NCBI GenBank assembly: GCA_017591395.1
Contig: WEDG01004155.1
Coordinates: 124,001 to 188,000 of the forward strand
Source of the DNA: Schistocephalus solidus
Taxonomy: Eukaryota; Platyhelminthes; Cestoda; Diphyllobothriidea; Diphyllobothriidae
Direction: 5' to 3'
DNA: 64,000 bases
Shown one piece after another: positions 43,027 to 57,100 of the stretch. The notes under the pieces are model-generated. The model worked only from the letters and a program-made list of their open reading frames with translations. It was not told the DNA's origin and ran no database searches. Made by a program: the position numbers and the translations under genes. Every line of letters begins with the position of its first letter. The stretch's first letter is position 1.

Positions 43027-44900
43027 ACAAGTCTAGGCTTTAAGTTAAATTTTCGAGTATTTTAAGGGCTAGTAAAAACATTAACCCGCAACTAAAATTT
43101 AGACACGGTCAGTCTGAGAATTGCAATCAATCTCGGGAGCGGAAGCGCAGGGGAAATCGCCTCTGAAATTGAATATATACGTACGTTCATATGCCAGTCG
43201 AATTGGCACATTCTGCTAGTCGTCCCAGAAATAATGTACTCTCCGTCAAAATATTTCGTTTGTTGAAAAAGAAATAACGAGCGATAAAGCGAACAATTCT
43301 CAATTAAGAAGCAGCAAAAATATAAGATAAATAAGCCGACAAATAAGTCAAGACAAAAGCTCATGATTGACCAAAGCAGACGAAGTGAAATATCACAGAA
43401 TAGCGGAGAAGGAAACAACAATAGTAAAAATAGGAAACCGAAAAGCGCAAAGCACGAGCAAGTTGAATGCAGTGCATGTGGGTATAATAAGTAGGCGGAA
43501 TGCGGCTGATAAACCACGGACAAGGTCACAACTAGAGTACAACAAAACGATGAGAACTGAACGAACCCTGAGGACGAGCCGTTACAGTCGCGAGCACGTC
43601 TACTTGCCACGATGCGCCTTTTCAGCAATACGGCGGAGCAGGTCAATAAACCTGAATGCATTCGCCGTTAGTGGAGAAGAGTAAAGTGGATAAGAGGACA
43701 TATGACCATGAAAAATGCAAAAATTATTAGGATAAATGAATACCCTAAATGATCAATTGGCTTTGAGTTTCCAGAATAAAAAAGTCCCGGATGTCCTATT
43801 TGTATCACTGATACGAAATGCAGCACGCCTTGCAGCCTTGCAGCAATCAGAAAACGGAGCAGCAGGTTTGTTTAATGAACGCACATCTTATATCATCTTT
43901 GCCATAATCATAATGTCACTAAACTGCTACTCATACTTAGTAAGTAGGGAAAATACATTGATAGAAAGCTCAACAAAGAGCGCGTTGGGCGATGTCACGG
44001 CTAAATACCACGCCTTGTTAACTAGTGGTGCAGCGACGCGCTGCTTATCAAAACGACCTCGTATCAAAATAAGGGATTTTAGTATGGAAAAATCACGGAA
44101 CTCAGCTTGCCGAGCGACTTTTACTGAAAACGCATTTTTGAGGACTACAGCGGAAAATTGAACATAAAAATAAGGAACGCGATGACACCGTTAATTTATT
44201 ATACTTAAAGCCAGAAAAGAAAGTAGACTGATTGCAAATAATTCAAAATCTTACAGAGGCTTGATGCCTGTTTGACTAGCCGCATATCCGGGTCGCAGTT
44301 TCTCGATCGGCTCGCACGGTAGAGGACCGAAAAGGAGCTCCTCGCTAAAGGCGTAAAAAAATGGGCATGCTTGAGCGATAAATAATATAAGAGTCAAGGG
44401 CATGGTGTTTAATGGTTGAATAAAACTAAGGATGAACTGAAGGCTCAAGCAGGCGGAGAACAAAGACATCGACAAGAATATGCGGGAAAGATAAGAAGAG
44501 ATGAAGAGGACGCATAAGCGCTGCGCACATTAATTGGCGGCATTTCCCGAAAAGTCTCAAACGAAGCACTGTCAAGATATTTTTCACGATAGCCGGTGGA
44601 ACGATTTCATCATGCCTAAGACAACAATAAACTGTGTCACGTCTTCCGTCCTTATAAATTTAAGGACGTCGAAACTACGCTTTTTTCCCAGCCGAGGCGA
44701 ACGTGGTGGACAAGACTACCGTAGAAGAAAACAGCGAGGCATGTTTAGGATGCAAAAAACCAAGGAATTTCATCAAATATGACTTTTTTGGTGGCTTACA
44801 GCTTTATTTTGAATGACCTGTTCGACGACGAAAGGTGTTCATTTTAAGACAAGCTTTAAGGCTGTACTTATTCCATCATGGCGCCTACATTAAAATGTAA
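43027..44900. other. Region with two weak exon candidates
   Basis: Plus strand 43736-43939: ATG, 68 codons ending in a hydrophobic segment (SYIIFAIIIMSLNCYSYL) and then a good donor GTAAGT at 43940. Minus strand 44469-44254: 72 codons with two hydrophobic stretches, ending SEELLFGPLPCEPIEKLRPG then a stop. An acceptor-like CCTTAG precedes its second half at about 44431. Neither has a recognised family and they are on opposite strands, so at most one may be real. A hydrophobic minus frame at 43661-43092 is probably the antisense of A-rich DNA. Confidence 0.25.
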
Positions 44901-44920
44901 ATTTTGGGGCAGAGAAAGTT

Positions 44921-45139
44921 TCAGAAAGTTCCGACTGACTTTTCCTCTTCGGCGGCGAGTTGCAGAGTGGCCTCCAGCTCAATCAGACGACATCGTAGTT
45001 CATTACGTTCGTAGAACAGGCTACGAAGCTCCTCGAGGCTGAGGAGACTGTCTTCAGGGTAGGCCGTTCCACTGGCAGTTTCTACGGCCTCCGCTCCCTG
45101 ACAGGGACTGATGTGTAGCGGCATGTTGGCAGGAGCAGG
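44921..45139 (-). CDS. RILPL: RILPL-like exon 5 (RH2 motif, stop)
   Basis: The acceptor is TTCAATAG; the exon runs from 45139 to a TGA stop at 44921 and encodes 72 residues. It contains [20 protein letters not shown], the Rab-binding RH2 signature (ERNEL at protein residues 355-359). The 148-bp intron 4 is the smallest in the gene. Confidence 0.85.
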   Translation of the reverse strand, partial: PAPANMPLHISPCQGAEAVETASGTAYPEDSLLSLEELRSLFYERNELRCRLIELEATLQLAAEEEKSVGTF

Positions 45140-48100
45140 CTATTGAATTAAGTAAAGGCGAAAGCACAAAAGTCATGTCTACATGTTCACTAAATAAAAT
45201 GCACCTACTTACATACTTTAAAGTAGGTAATAGTTAAATCAAAACAATTTGCGGTAGATGTAAGGAAGAGGTAGAAAGGTGGGTCACCTTGAGAGATAGG
45301 CCGGCCAGATCAGCAGCAGCTGCTTCACTTTGCAGATCTTGAAGTTCAATAAGGTGGGATAGCTTTTTCAATTCCTGTTCACAAACGCACAATTTGGCCT
45401 CTACCTCAGCTTTTTCGGTGGCCAATTGGCCTGCCTGTCGTCTGTGCGGTGCACGTCCGGCCAGAAGCGTTCCCGATTGGTGAGCCAACCTGCATACCTC
45501 TTCTTCCGCCTGTAGTTTTAGCACAGAAACTTTTGGTTACGCGTGCGGAAGTTAAAATACCCCTTTTGTTAGGGGAACTAAAGAACTGGGTGCTGTGAAC
45601 TATTGTAGCAGTAGTCCTTGAATCAGATGAGCGGCAAACGAAGGGGAGCTAACCGTCAAGTCAGCACTCATGTGCTCCGCTTTTACTGCTGAGCAGCCGG
45701 GATCCCAGAGTCACGAGTGGTTTCACGCAGTAGCGTCACTTGCCTTAGGCAAAGCTTAGAACACATATAATCCTTGGAATTTTATGAAAAATCCGAAAAC
45801 GGGACTCTATGAATATCCTTTTGACTGACAAGTCCCACCTATGAGCTTCTTCAAAACTTCCTACTGGCAGAGAAGCCGATCCTGTTAGCATGCAGAGCGC
45901 TTGGTACGCAACTAATTTTGGAGCGCGGGCTTTTTATAACCCTGTCCATTGTCGTTTTACGAGTAAAATCAAGACTGTCGGTGACTGGCACACGCTAGAG
46001 CACAGCCTCCCGTTCGCGCAGCTGCTGCAGAAATTGACAGAGCACTAAACATCAGGTAGAACAGGCTACCTGCTGCGGTGAAGGCAAACCGACTTGGCCT
46101 CTTGGAATCCTTAGACTGATACGTACACCACAGATCACCACACCACACCAAAGATCAGCCTAACACACCATAACTGGTCCGGATTGCGTCGAACAATAAC
46201 TGCACTTCCATTTACAGTTCGAAACTTTTTCTGCCCAATCCCATGAAAGAAGTCCGGCATGCAGACTGACAGCGGCATTTGCGACGATCCAGAGTCGACC
46301 GCAACCACAAAAAGCGGAAGTCAAGTCTCCGAAAAAAGCGAAACGACTGCCATGGAATTTCTGACTGATGATCAAAAAGGCTAAACAGGGAAAGAATAAG
46401 CGTGTGCTTAGGATTTTAAACTTACCGCATCAATGGACGCCTCATGCTGCAAAAGGTTTAAACGCAAATGGCGCATCTCACTAGACTGTTCACTGATTAC
46501 GGCCTTGAGAAGTCGTATCAATTGCAGATCAGCGGCACGGTCTATAAGAAGGCAGTAACAGATCAAGAAAAAGATCAGACAGAACGGTTTTCCATCCAGC
46601 ATACACAGTCAGCGGAAGAAACAAGAGAAGAGAACTGCCATAGTCAGCTAAATACATTGGAAATACGGAAAGGGAATGTAAATAGGCCCCAACAAATTCC
46701 AACTTGTATGCCTTAGGTGGCTGCTCTGTTTGTCCAAGGCCTTGGGCTCCAATAAAAGGTTCGTGGTTAAGCAAAATGAATCAACCGCACAAAACTGGCG
46801 GTTTTAGAACAAAAAATCAAACCACTGTGCCGCTAGCATACGGGCATTTAAACAGGCTGTGAATATCCGCAGGCTGTTGTAGGCAGAATTCTTGCGAGGA
46901 ACGCGACTGTTCGTTAGTTAAGAAAGCGTTGTGGGTCGCGCAGTGCGTCATTCCCGCTTCAAATAAGATCAGCTCCTCGGAGTGCGATTGTGTTCTCATT
47001 GAGTTACCTGCAGTCGCCGATTGCAGTCTGCTGTCTGCAGCAGCCGTGACTAAATAGAGATGTCTGATCTATAACTGTGGGATGCAGAGACGCGTCTTGC
47101 GGTCAAGACAGGCCGGTAAAAACGACTCCCTCGGAACTGGAAATATTCCCGATCGCAACCAAGCGGGTGTGTGCGGGGTGTAGGGGGTATTAGTTAAGGG
47201 TAGCACCACACAGACAGCATTTTGTCGCTCCATTTGTCTCGTACAGGTAGTAAATGCTCCTGTGGCCACCACTAACTGGAACCCAACTCTCATCTGTGGC
47301 TACTCAAAGCTGGGTTCTGTCCATGGCCACATATCGGGCAAACTCCACGACCGGCGTACTAAACCAGGTGAGGGTCTCCGGTGTTGTGTGTGCCTCCACA
47401 CCCGGTATGTCCAACTCCCGAACTTCCCACCTCCCCCCTCTCAAAAAGTCCTACGGTGGGGGCGACAGCAACCCCGTAGGCGGCCCAGGCCAACTCGTTC
47501 GTTCTCCCACTAAAACAAAACCATGACCCAAAGTGGAGTTCGGAAGCCGTCGGGGATGTCCGAGCAGCCCTATTTAGAGACAGCATTGCTTGCCTCCTCG
47601 CGGAGGAAGGGGCTAGAAAAAGTGCCCTAAACAAATGCTGGGTCTCACGTCTTCTGCAGCCAACCGCGGCTCGCAGGTCGCAAAATACGCGGTCGTAAAA
47701 CTCAAAAAAGAACAATACCTCCCGTCCCTATCCCCGCGCCATACCCTCCGGGCTGCTTGGGTGAGTCCGATCACACTAGCAGCGCGGAATACTCGTTACC
47801 TTCCAGACAATCCGAGGAGCAACCAGCCGGAGCTGAGGACGGCGGTAGTCTCTCAGGATCTGGCGCGCTACAAGGTGTACATTGCTGCTCTCAGCGAGAT
47901 CCAACTCTTTGAGCAGTTTCAGATGGAGAAGGTGAGTAACGGCTACACCTTCTTCTGGAGTGGCCGCCCAAAGGCAGAGTGACGCGACACTGGGGCCACC
48001 TTTACCATACGGAACGACGTCGTTGAACGTCTGCCCTGTCTGCTGCAGGGCATCAATGATCACCTGATGAGCCTCCACCTGCCCCTTCGGGGAGACAAGT

Positions 48101-51100
48101 TCACCACCACCAGCAGCGCCTACGTTCCCCAATGGAGAGATCTTTCGAGGCAAAGAACAAATTCTACGAGGACCTGCATGACCTCCTGGTGACTGTGCCG
48201 AAGGTGGGTAAGTTAATTGTCAGCGTTGGCACATAATATTCCACGTAGAGAGGAGCGCAGGGCCCCATGGTCTCGCAGGCTTAAATGAAAATGGTCTTCT
48301 GCTCCTATGAACCTGCACAGAGCACCGTCTGATCCTGACCAACACCTTCTTCTGCCTTCCAATGCGACAGAAGGCGACCCGGATGCTCCCTCGGTCGAGA
48401 CACTGGTACCTGCTGGATTATGTCCTCGTATAGAGGCGAGAACAACAGAACGTGCTGGCGATAAAGGCAATCCCCGATACCGACGGATGGACGGATCATC
48501 GCCTCATCATCTCCAAGATGAGGCTTCGTCTGCAGTCACGCAGGAGACCCCAAGGTAAGCGACCACCAGGTAAGTTGACTACTGTTTTATTGAATGTGCC
48601 TGCGCACCTGCTAGATTTCAGCAACGAGCTGGCCAACCAGCTAGGCAACCTCCCAGTCATGATGCCGATGGTTGGACGGGCCACCGTCTCGTCATCTCCA
48701 AGATGAGGCTCCGAATTCAACCCCACCGGAGGCGCCAAGAGTAAACGACCGCCAGTTAAGTTAAATACTCTTTTGTTACATTTGCCTGCCCGCTGTTTTG
48801 ATTTCAGCAAGGAAATGACCCTGAACATCGAGGACCTGCATGATCCGGATGATAACGCCACCGTGAGACACGATGGTGTCACGTGCCGAAGGTCATCCAG
48901 TTCCTCGCCCTCGAAGCCCTCGGACGTGCACAGGGATCAATTCCAAGACTATTTTGATGACAATGACGCCACAATCAGTAATCTACTTGCGAAGAAGAAT
49001 CGACTACACAAAGCCTACGTGGACCTTCGGACTGACGCCACCAAAGCAGCCTTGTACAGTAAAGGCTGCGCGAGGTGCAGGACACCTGGATGGTCGGAAA
49101 GGCTGAGGACATCCAAGGGTATGCGAACCGCCACGAAATGAAAAACTTCTTCAAAGCCATCAAGGCCATCTACGGTACCTGCATCAAGGGAACCGCACCG
49201 CTGCTCAGCTCTGACGGCACAACTCTGCTAACGGATGAATTCTAAATTCTGATGCGCTGGGCCGAGCACTTCAGAAGTTTTCTCAATTGCTCATCAGCCA
49301 TTTCCAAAGCTGCTATTGACCGGCACCCCCAAGCGGACACGAACATTGACCTAGATCTGCCGCCTCACCTTCCAGAAACCATCCGGACCGTGCAACAGAT
49401 TTCCAGCGGAAAAGCACCGAGATCCAATGCGATCCCACCGGAAGTCAACAAGCACATCTGGCCCCGGCTGATGGCGGAACTAATAACACTATTCCAAGAG
49501 ATGTGGCACCGAGGACAAGTTACTCAGGATTTCAACTGTGTGACCATCGTCAATCTGTGCAAGCGGAAGGAGAACCGGCAACTCTGTGATAACCACAGAG
49601 GTATCTCATTGCTCAGCATCGCCGGGAAGATCTTTACCCGTATCCATTTGCGATTGTATGAACGGTTACCTTGAGCAAGGACTGCTCCTGGAAAGCTAAT
49701 GTGGATTATAACAATACCGCGGAACAACCGTAGTGATTTTCGCCACCCGCCAGCTACAAGAGAAGTGTCAGGAGATGCGAACCCACCTCAACACTACATT
49801 CGTGGATCTGACGAAAGCCTTTGACACAGTGAATCAAGATGGACTGTGGAAAGTCATGTAGAAATTCGGCTATCCTGAGCGGTTCACGCACATGGTACGT
49901 CAGCTTCATGACGGCATGACGGCGCGCGTCACTGACAACGGGACGGTATCCGAAGCATTCGCATTGACCAACGGAGTGAAGCGGGGTTACGTCCTGGCCC
50001 CCACCCTGTTCAGTCTCATGTTCTCTGCTATGCTGATGGATGCCTACCGTGATGAGCGCCCTGGGATCCGCATCACCTACAGGACTGACGGGCACCTTAT
50101 CTACAGTCAGCGTATGCAGGCTCCAAAGCGTGTGTCTTCTACTACAGGCCATGACTTGCTCTTCAGGGACGACTGCACCCTTAACACAGTGATAAAGGAG
50201 GACATGCAAATGAGCATGGACCTCTTTGCCGCAGGCTTTGCCAATTTTGGATTAACAAGCCATGCATTCAAAAAGGCGGTTATGAACCCACAACCACCCA
50301 GCGCGGAATACAATGCTCCTCGAAGCAAGCTCAATGGCGCTCAACTCAAAAATGTGGAAATGTGTGTCTACCTGGGAAGCACTCTGTCACGCGACACGAA
50401 AATCGATGACGAGGTTGCTCAACGGATCTCCAAAGCCAGTCAGGCCTTCGGCCGGCTGCAGGCCTCCGTGTGGATTCGCAACGGCATTCGCCTGAAAACC
50501 AAACTGAAGATGGACAAGGTCATCGTCTTGATGACACTGCTTTACGGAGTGAAGACCTGGACCGTCTACTTAGACCAAACCAGGAAGCTGAATCACTTCC
50601 ATCTCAGCTGCCTCCGCAGAATACCGAAGCTGAGATGGCAAGACAGGATCCTGGACACGGAAGTCCTGGAGTGAACCGGAATCCTCAGCATCCACACCAT
50701 GCTGAGGCAAGTGCAACTGCGATGGAGCGGCCACGTGGTGAGAATGGATGAAGAGCGACTACCCAAATGACTTTTCAACGGAGGTGTCACTACGGGCGCT
50801 CGCTGATATGGAGGTAACAAACGACGCTACAAGGACACTTTGAAGAACTCCCTGAAGCAACTGCAAATAAACCCGGCGACCTGGGAGGACCTCACTCAGG
50901 ACAGGCCGGCCTACAGAAGATCAGTGAAGACTGGTGCAGCAATATACGAAACCAACACGATCGCCGCTGGTAAGGCCAATAGGGCGGCTCGAAAGTCACA
51001 AACACCTTGGATCAACACTGCTAATGCCCAAAGCCTGCCAACGTTCCCGCGCTGCCAACGCAAATTCTGCGCGCGAATCGGCCTAGGCAGACGTCTTCGA

Positions 51101-54100
51101 ACTCAATGAAACAACAATCCCACAACATCAACTTCTGCCACAACTTCCTCAAGCCCCGCGACGAAGACCACCCTAACCACTAATAATCACTTAATCGATG
51201 CCTCGCCGCCCACGATCACCGACATCTTCCTCCCTCCCCCACCCCTTGCACTGATCACGGTGAAGCACACCACACCACTCCCGCCATCTCCGACTACCTG
51301 CCACATGCTACGTCCACCACCGCCACTACCACCATCCCCAGTACCAGCGATGGGGATTCAGTACTAACCTGTCCTCATTGCGATCGCACATTTACCTCAC
51401 AAATCAGCCTGGCTGTCACTTGCGAATCCATCGCACAGAGACTGGCGAACCAGTGCCTGGAGCCCTAACACACAGCAAAGACCACTGCCTTCAATGCCGT
51501 CACTGTCCTAACGCATTAACTCACCACATGGGCCTGCCCGGTCACATGCGAATCCACGAAAGCAAAATCCACCGCGATGCGACCACACCTAACTTATCTT
51601 GCGTACCCATCAACCCTTCGCATAGTACTCCCATGAACGCGACTGCCCGTACCAGCAGCACAACCCCACCCCCCCAGACTCAGTACCTCCCGACCTATCC
51701 TGTCCTCGTTTTCAAAGCACATGCACATCACGCATCAGCCTGGTTGTTCACTTGCGAATCCATCGCAAAGAGACCGGCGAACCAATTCCAGGAACAGCAA
51801 CATACACCAGCCGCACCCGACTGAACTGTCCGCATTGCCCACACACATTCACGCACTGCATGGGCCTAATAGGTCAAATACGTCTTCATGTGAACCTGCG
51901 GTAGAACACCGCCGGCTATACCACAAAAGTACATCACTCATCATCAGCCTATGTACCTCAAATGATCACACGCAACACAACCAAAAAAACATGCTGTCAG
52001 TCTACATAACTGTTTGAGAGGTATGTATGATCCTCGGCTCCTGCTCCATGTGCCTCCACTGCTGCATGTGTGATATGAGCTTGAGAATATCACGAGGCGA
52101 TAAGGGCCGTGGTTGGAAGGTTGCTAACTGACAATTATACTCAGACATCGCTGTCAGTCCAATGTGTGTTGTGTGGAGTGACTGACCGGTGGTCTGAGAG
52201 TCAGGCTGCGATGGCTCCTTCTTAACGTGACCTCTGGCTACTTCGCACATGTGAGATGTGAGCCGTTCAACCCACTGTTGTGTGAAATCCTGTTACTCGT
52301 GTTTGGGAGTCAGAGAATGTACGTAGTACGCGTAGATGAGGTCACCAGCAGCTGCGCCCACTTCCGCATCAGACAACTGACCAGCTTCGACGGTGGTCTG
52401 ATTGTGGTGGGGGAGAGAGTGAGGTCGACGGCTGAGCGCATTTCCCTCACTATAAACAAACTGACGCGCTTGAAACTATCCCGGTGCGCTAAAATTCCTG
52501 GCTGGGAAGGTTGCCAACCGATGGGACTACGTGGTCAGCCCATTGTGTGCTTTGAGCGGAATGACTGATTGGTGGACTGAGAGTCAGGCTGCAATCGCTC
52601 CTCCTTAATGTGGCCTTTATGGCACTCCCACTCCGTGGGACCCGAGCCAGATGGGGTGGTACGCCCAGAGGCGGCTCCGGCCACACCAGCCACCTGCGTC
52701 TTCTCCCGCCTCCGGTCTTCCTGACTCTGTCATGATACCGGGTCTAGGTGGGGGAGGAGGAGAGAGAGAGAGCGGTAGTTGCAGTGCAAATCTTCTATCA
52801 CTTAAAACTAATTCACGCGCAATTCACTGTCCCTGCACCACCTTGCGGTGGAGTATACTGTGAACATCGTCGAAATCGACGTTCGAACTGCCGTCGTCGT
52901 CATCCCAAACCACAACAGAAGCGTCAGCTAAGGAGAGAGAGCAGGACCAAATTTTACAGTACACGGGAGTATGTACCCACTCTTACGATATTACTGGTGA
53001 TCTTTGTTCCATTTCAGCTAAGATACGTAGTCCCGTCTTATAACTCTAACACTATCACTAACGCAAACCTTATACTTCAGCCATAACCGCAAGCTACCTG
53101 GAATTCAACACAAGACCACCCGTACTATAAGGCTTCTTACGTTCACGTCTTATGCCCAATTGTGTCCTTCAACCTTGATTTAAGTGCATTCTGGTGTCTA
53201 TTGAGAAAATGATCAGGAGTAGAGATTATCTGAAAATCGGTCAGGTTACAAGGTGTCGGTAATGAAAACCTCAGTAGTGGTATCCACCGAACAGTGTACC
53301 ACCAAATAATCCCAAGTTAGAAACCGATATTCAGTTGTGCAGAGACCAAGTGAATAAGGAGAAGGAAAGTGTGTGTATCACCATGTTGTCTGTATAATAT
53401 AAAAAAGTGTGGCCAAAACGAAAAATTCCCCCCCTCCTTAGCAGACGTACCCTCTTGTTTGGAGAGTCCCAAACGCTGTTCCGTCATGTTGACAATCTCA
53501 TCTACATGCTTTTTGACACCTGCATCACTAAGCGCGGTCGCTGCTGCCATGGAAGACTGTTTATCTGCAGAGCCTCGACTGATGGCCTTGACAAGAGCGG
53601 AGATTTTGGACTTGGTTTCATGCGCCCGCCCCTCATCGTCCTCCTGGTCCTCCTTACCTGTCCCCACACCCGGTCGCGTACGCATGCCCTCCAACTTTTG
53701 CTTAAGACGCTCGTTCTCGGCCTCAAGGGCAGCAGCCTCGTCAAAAAGGGAGGACGTATCCCTGTACCAACTCTGTTGAAGTTGTTCCAGATTCTACGAA
53801 GACAAAAAAGGTAGCAGGGAGGGGGGAGGCAGTGGAGTTGGTATCCCCAGTCTGGAAAAGCGGTCAGGGAAATAAAAACGACTGACATTTTTGGACAGAT
53901 GCTTTCCCAGTAAAAGTTTGCGGAGACAGATGTTCCCTTGTGAGAGAAAGTCCACTGAGACATGTTAAATACAGTAGATAGCCAAACTCATGAAATTTTA
54001 ACCAAACTTCTGACAGGCTTTTTCAATTAGAAAGGATTACTGATATGGGGTTGTTCTACAGATTATCGTGTAGCATAATCACAGGATATTTCAGTCACAA

Positions 54101-57100
54101 AAGGGTGCCAGGCCTTGACTGAGCCCCGTTCCGGCTGTCTGCGAAACCATAGTCAGCAAAAAAGCACCAGTTAAATAATATGAATTTTTCCATTTATGTG
54201 CGACGCTCATAAAAAATTAAAAAATATTTGATAAAAACAGACCCAGGTTTACGCTTCCACCAAGTGATACAATTGAAGAAAGGATATCTTTAGTTTTAGA
54301 AAACGTCATGAGCTTTTCACGTGCGTGAAATTTCCATTCATAGCCTATCTTATCTGTCCGATCAATAATGTCCACATCCGTTGCAAAAGTTCATGAGTCT
54401 CCTACATGGCGTTTTATTAATAACGTAGATAAATGTATGGTTGGCCTTACACAGATAGGAGATAACATGCAAGTTGGAAACCCTAAGAGCAGGTGCAACC
54501 GCAGATCAGCTTCAAAATTATTCGGACGATACTCTTACTTTACATTTTTTTAAAAAACGTCAAAGGGGACGTGATTTTTCATCGAAAACACAAGAAAACA
54601 CCTTTTTCTGCATGTTTTCTCTAAAAAATATATGCAAGTTTATAAGGGCATTTAAAATAATCGAGAAAAAGTCATACTGGATCAAAAGTCATCATTTACC
54701 AAGAGCGGGATTTACAGGCGACCTGAAAGTAAGTCTTTCCAAAGTCGACATCCTGCTGTGACTGAGATATCTTGGGATTATGCGCATGACAATCAATATT
54801 GCAACCCCAGCTACGTGATCCTTTCTAATAGAAAACACCTCCCAGAATTCCGGTTAAAGTTTCATGACATATTCCACCCACCGTGCACTGAGAGTGGCTA
54901 GGAGGTTTTCCATCTAAAATGTGGTATAAACTGAAGTAGCTGATTTTGACCTGGAAATTATTTGGTAGAGAGATCAGTATGGCTCGCAAGCGGTTAACCT
55001 CGCTATGCTCTGAAGCAAGCAGGATGGTGAGCCGTTTTCAGGCCAAATATTGTGACTTGGAGTAAAACTTGAGATGAGAACAAGACATAGGCCCTAGCCG
55101 ATGTTTCTGCCACTGCATGACACAGCTGCGGGGAGTTCGGCTCATCATTGGGTCCCACAGCGTTCCTCGCACGCTTTCTGGTAGACACTACAGCCTCCAA
55201 ATTTCAGAATTTTGATCTCCTCAGCAATTTATCACTACATGGATCTCAATTAGTTAGCATGCACTTTTCGGCCGGAGTCTATAAGCTTCATTCCGACTGA
55301 GTTACAGTCAGTGCCCGATTTCATGCCAGATTAACCACAAATTTACAGTGATTTTCTGCTCAGGAAGAATTACCTAAGAAGAATTGTAATATTAAGTATC
55401 TTGGAGCCTGGTTCCAAGATCTTTTAAACACAACAAAATATCGGCTTTAAAACAAACGTCTTTTTAGCCTCCCGAAAAAACTCCACTTGAAAAAATAGCT
55501 ACTTAAGTAGTGTGCATTTTGCCTTTGGATATTCAATGCTCATACAAATTCAAATATATTTTACTGGAAATAAAAGTGAAAATATTCTTTCTGTACTGAT
55601 CTGATAGAAAATCACGTAGTCTTCAAAGGTTTTATTCAAATAAGTTATTTCATTCCAAATTACGTTGAGCCCAATCTAGAGCTGTATGCCTTCCGTGGAA
55701 GAAATGCTATACATTTCTGTATGCCATTAAGAAGATAACATATAACGCTCACATAATTTTGCAACGGATGTGGACTATACCGCACACATCATGAAAGCAT
55801 TAATAAACGAAAAATACGATGTGATTTAAATGGAAATTGTACGGTCGCTGATGAACACTCACCCATCGTTAACGGAATTCACTCGTCCCGTTCTGGCTTG
55901 GGGCTCACTCTCCAGCCCCACTAGCAGCCGCACAGCGGCTAGTAGTAGTAGAGGCAGGTGAAAAATGCCGACAATGACAAGCGAGACTGGCTGATTGACC
56001 ATTATCAGCCAGTCAAAACCAACCCCAGACGGTGCGTCACACGAGACTCGAACCCATGAACTGTCTTAAATTTCACAATTATAAACTTTTTCGAAACCAA
56101 GCGCTGGCCTTTCTTCGAGTAATAATCTCCAATAAGACGCGACTTGCTGTAAACTGAGTACAAGAAAGAATATTTTTGCTTACATTTTCTGTAAAATATA
56201 TTTCGATTTCTACGGCCAATGAAGATTTACAGAAAAATGCGCACTACTTAAGTGGTCATTTTGCATTCAGTGAGATTTCTTCAGGACCCCACAAAAAGAC
56301 GTACGTTCAAAAGCCCGGCATCCTGGTGCGTCTGAAACATCTTGGGCCTGTTCTCTAAGATAGTAAATATTACAATTTCACATAATTAATCATCCCTAAC
56401 CTAAAATGTATTTTAAAATGTTGGTTAAAATTTCATGAGATTGGCCACTGACTGTACTCCAAGTTAGAGAACTCAGCCGATCGATTTATCGATCTGGCGC
56501 CGGCATACAGAGACCTGCGCAGTCACCTCCGGACTGGCGTCACTGGTATCTTATTGCCCCTGCCCCCCTTTAACTGTGCCTTGTTTATTGTTGACGCTGT
56601 TATCGCTGACGATGGACTTCAGTAAGAGTTCGAAAGCTCAGACGAATAAAGTCGTGATTTCGGCTATCTAACAACCTTCCTCTTCGTTACTCACAGATTA
56701 ATGTCTGAAAAATTAAAAAGATGAAATTCCAAAATTTTCCTTCAGCAAATTACTCTGGAGAGATGAATTCCTCCAAGTGCTACCACAACATTCGCATACT
56801 TGCTCAGCAGATCTCACCAGCAAAGCCCATAAATGCGAAATCTTCCAGTACTTACGAAAAACTGAAGCTGCCAGGTTCCGTGAATTCTAACAACAATAAA
56901 ACAAAATTCAGCTGCAGGTTCGATCCCTGAAGCAACATAGGAAGCTGGCTAAGACCCCGACAGTACTAAATGTCAGAATGAACTCCAAAATCTACTTCTG
57001 CAGTCTGCACAGAAATCAAATTTCTAAATTCATATAATAGAGCAGTAACATCAGCAGCTACTGTTTAAAGGAAAAGTTTAACTGCACCGGGGGACTGTTG

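Noticed and set aside
43092..43661. 189-codon hydrophobic minus frame as a membrane protein
   Set aside because: Hydrophobicity follows from the antisense of A-rich, Lys-coding DNA; no family landmarks.
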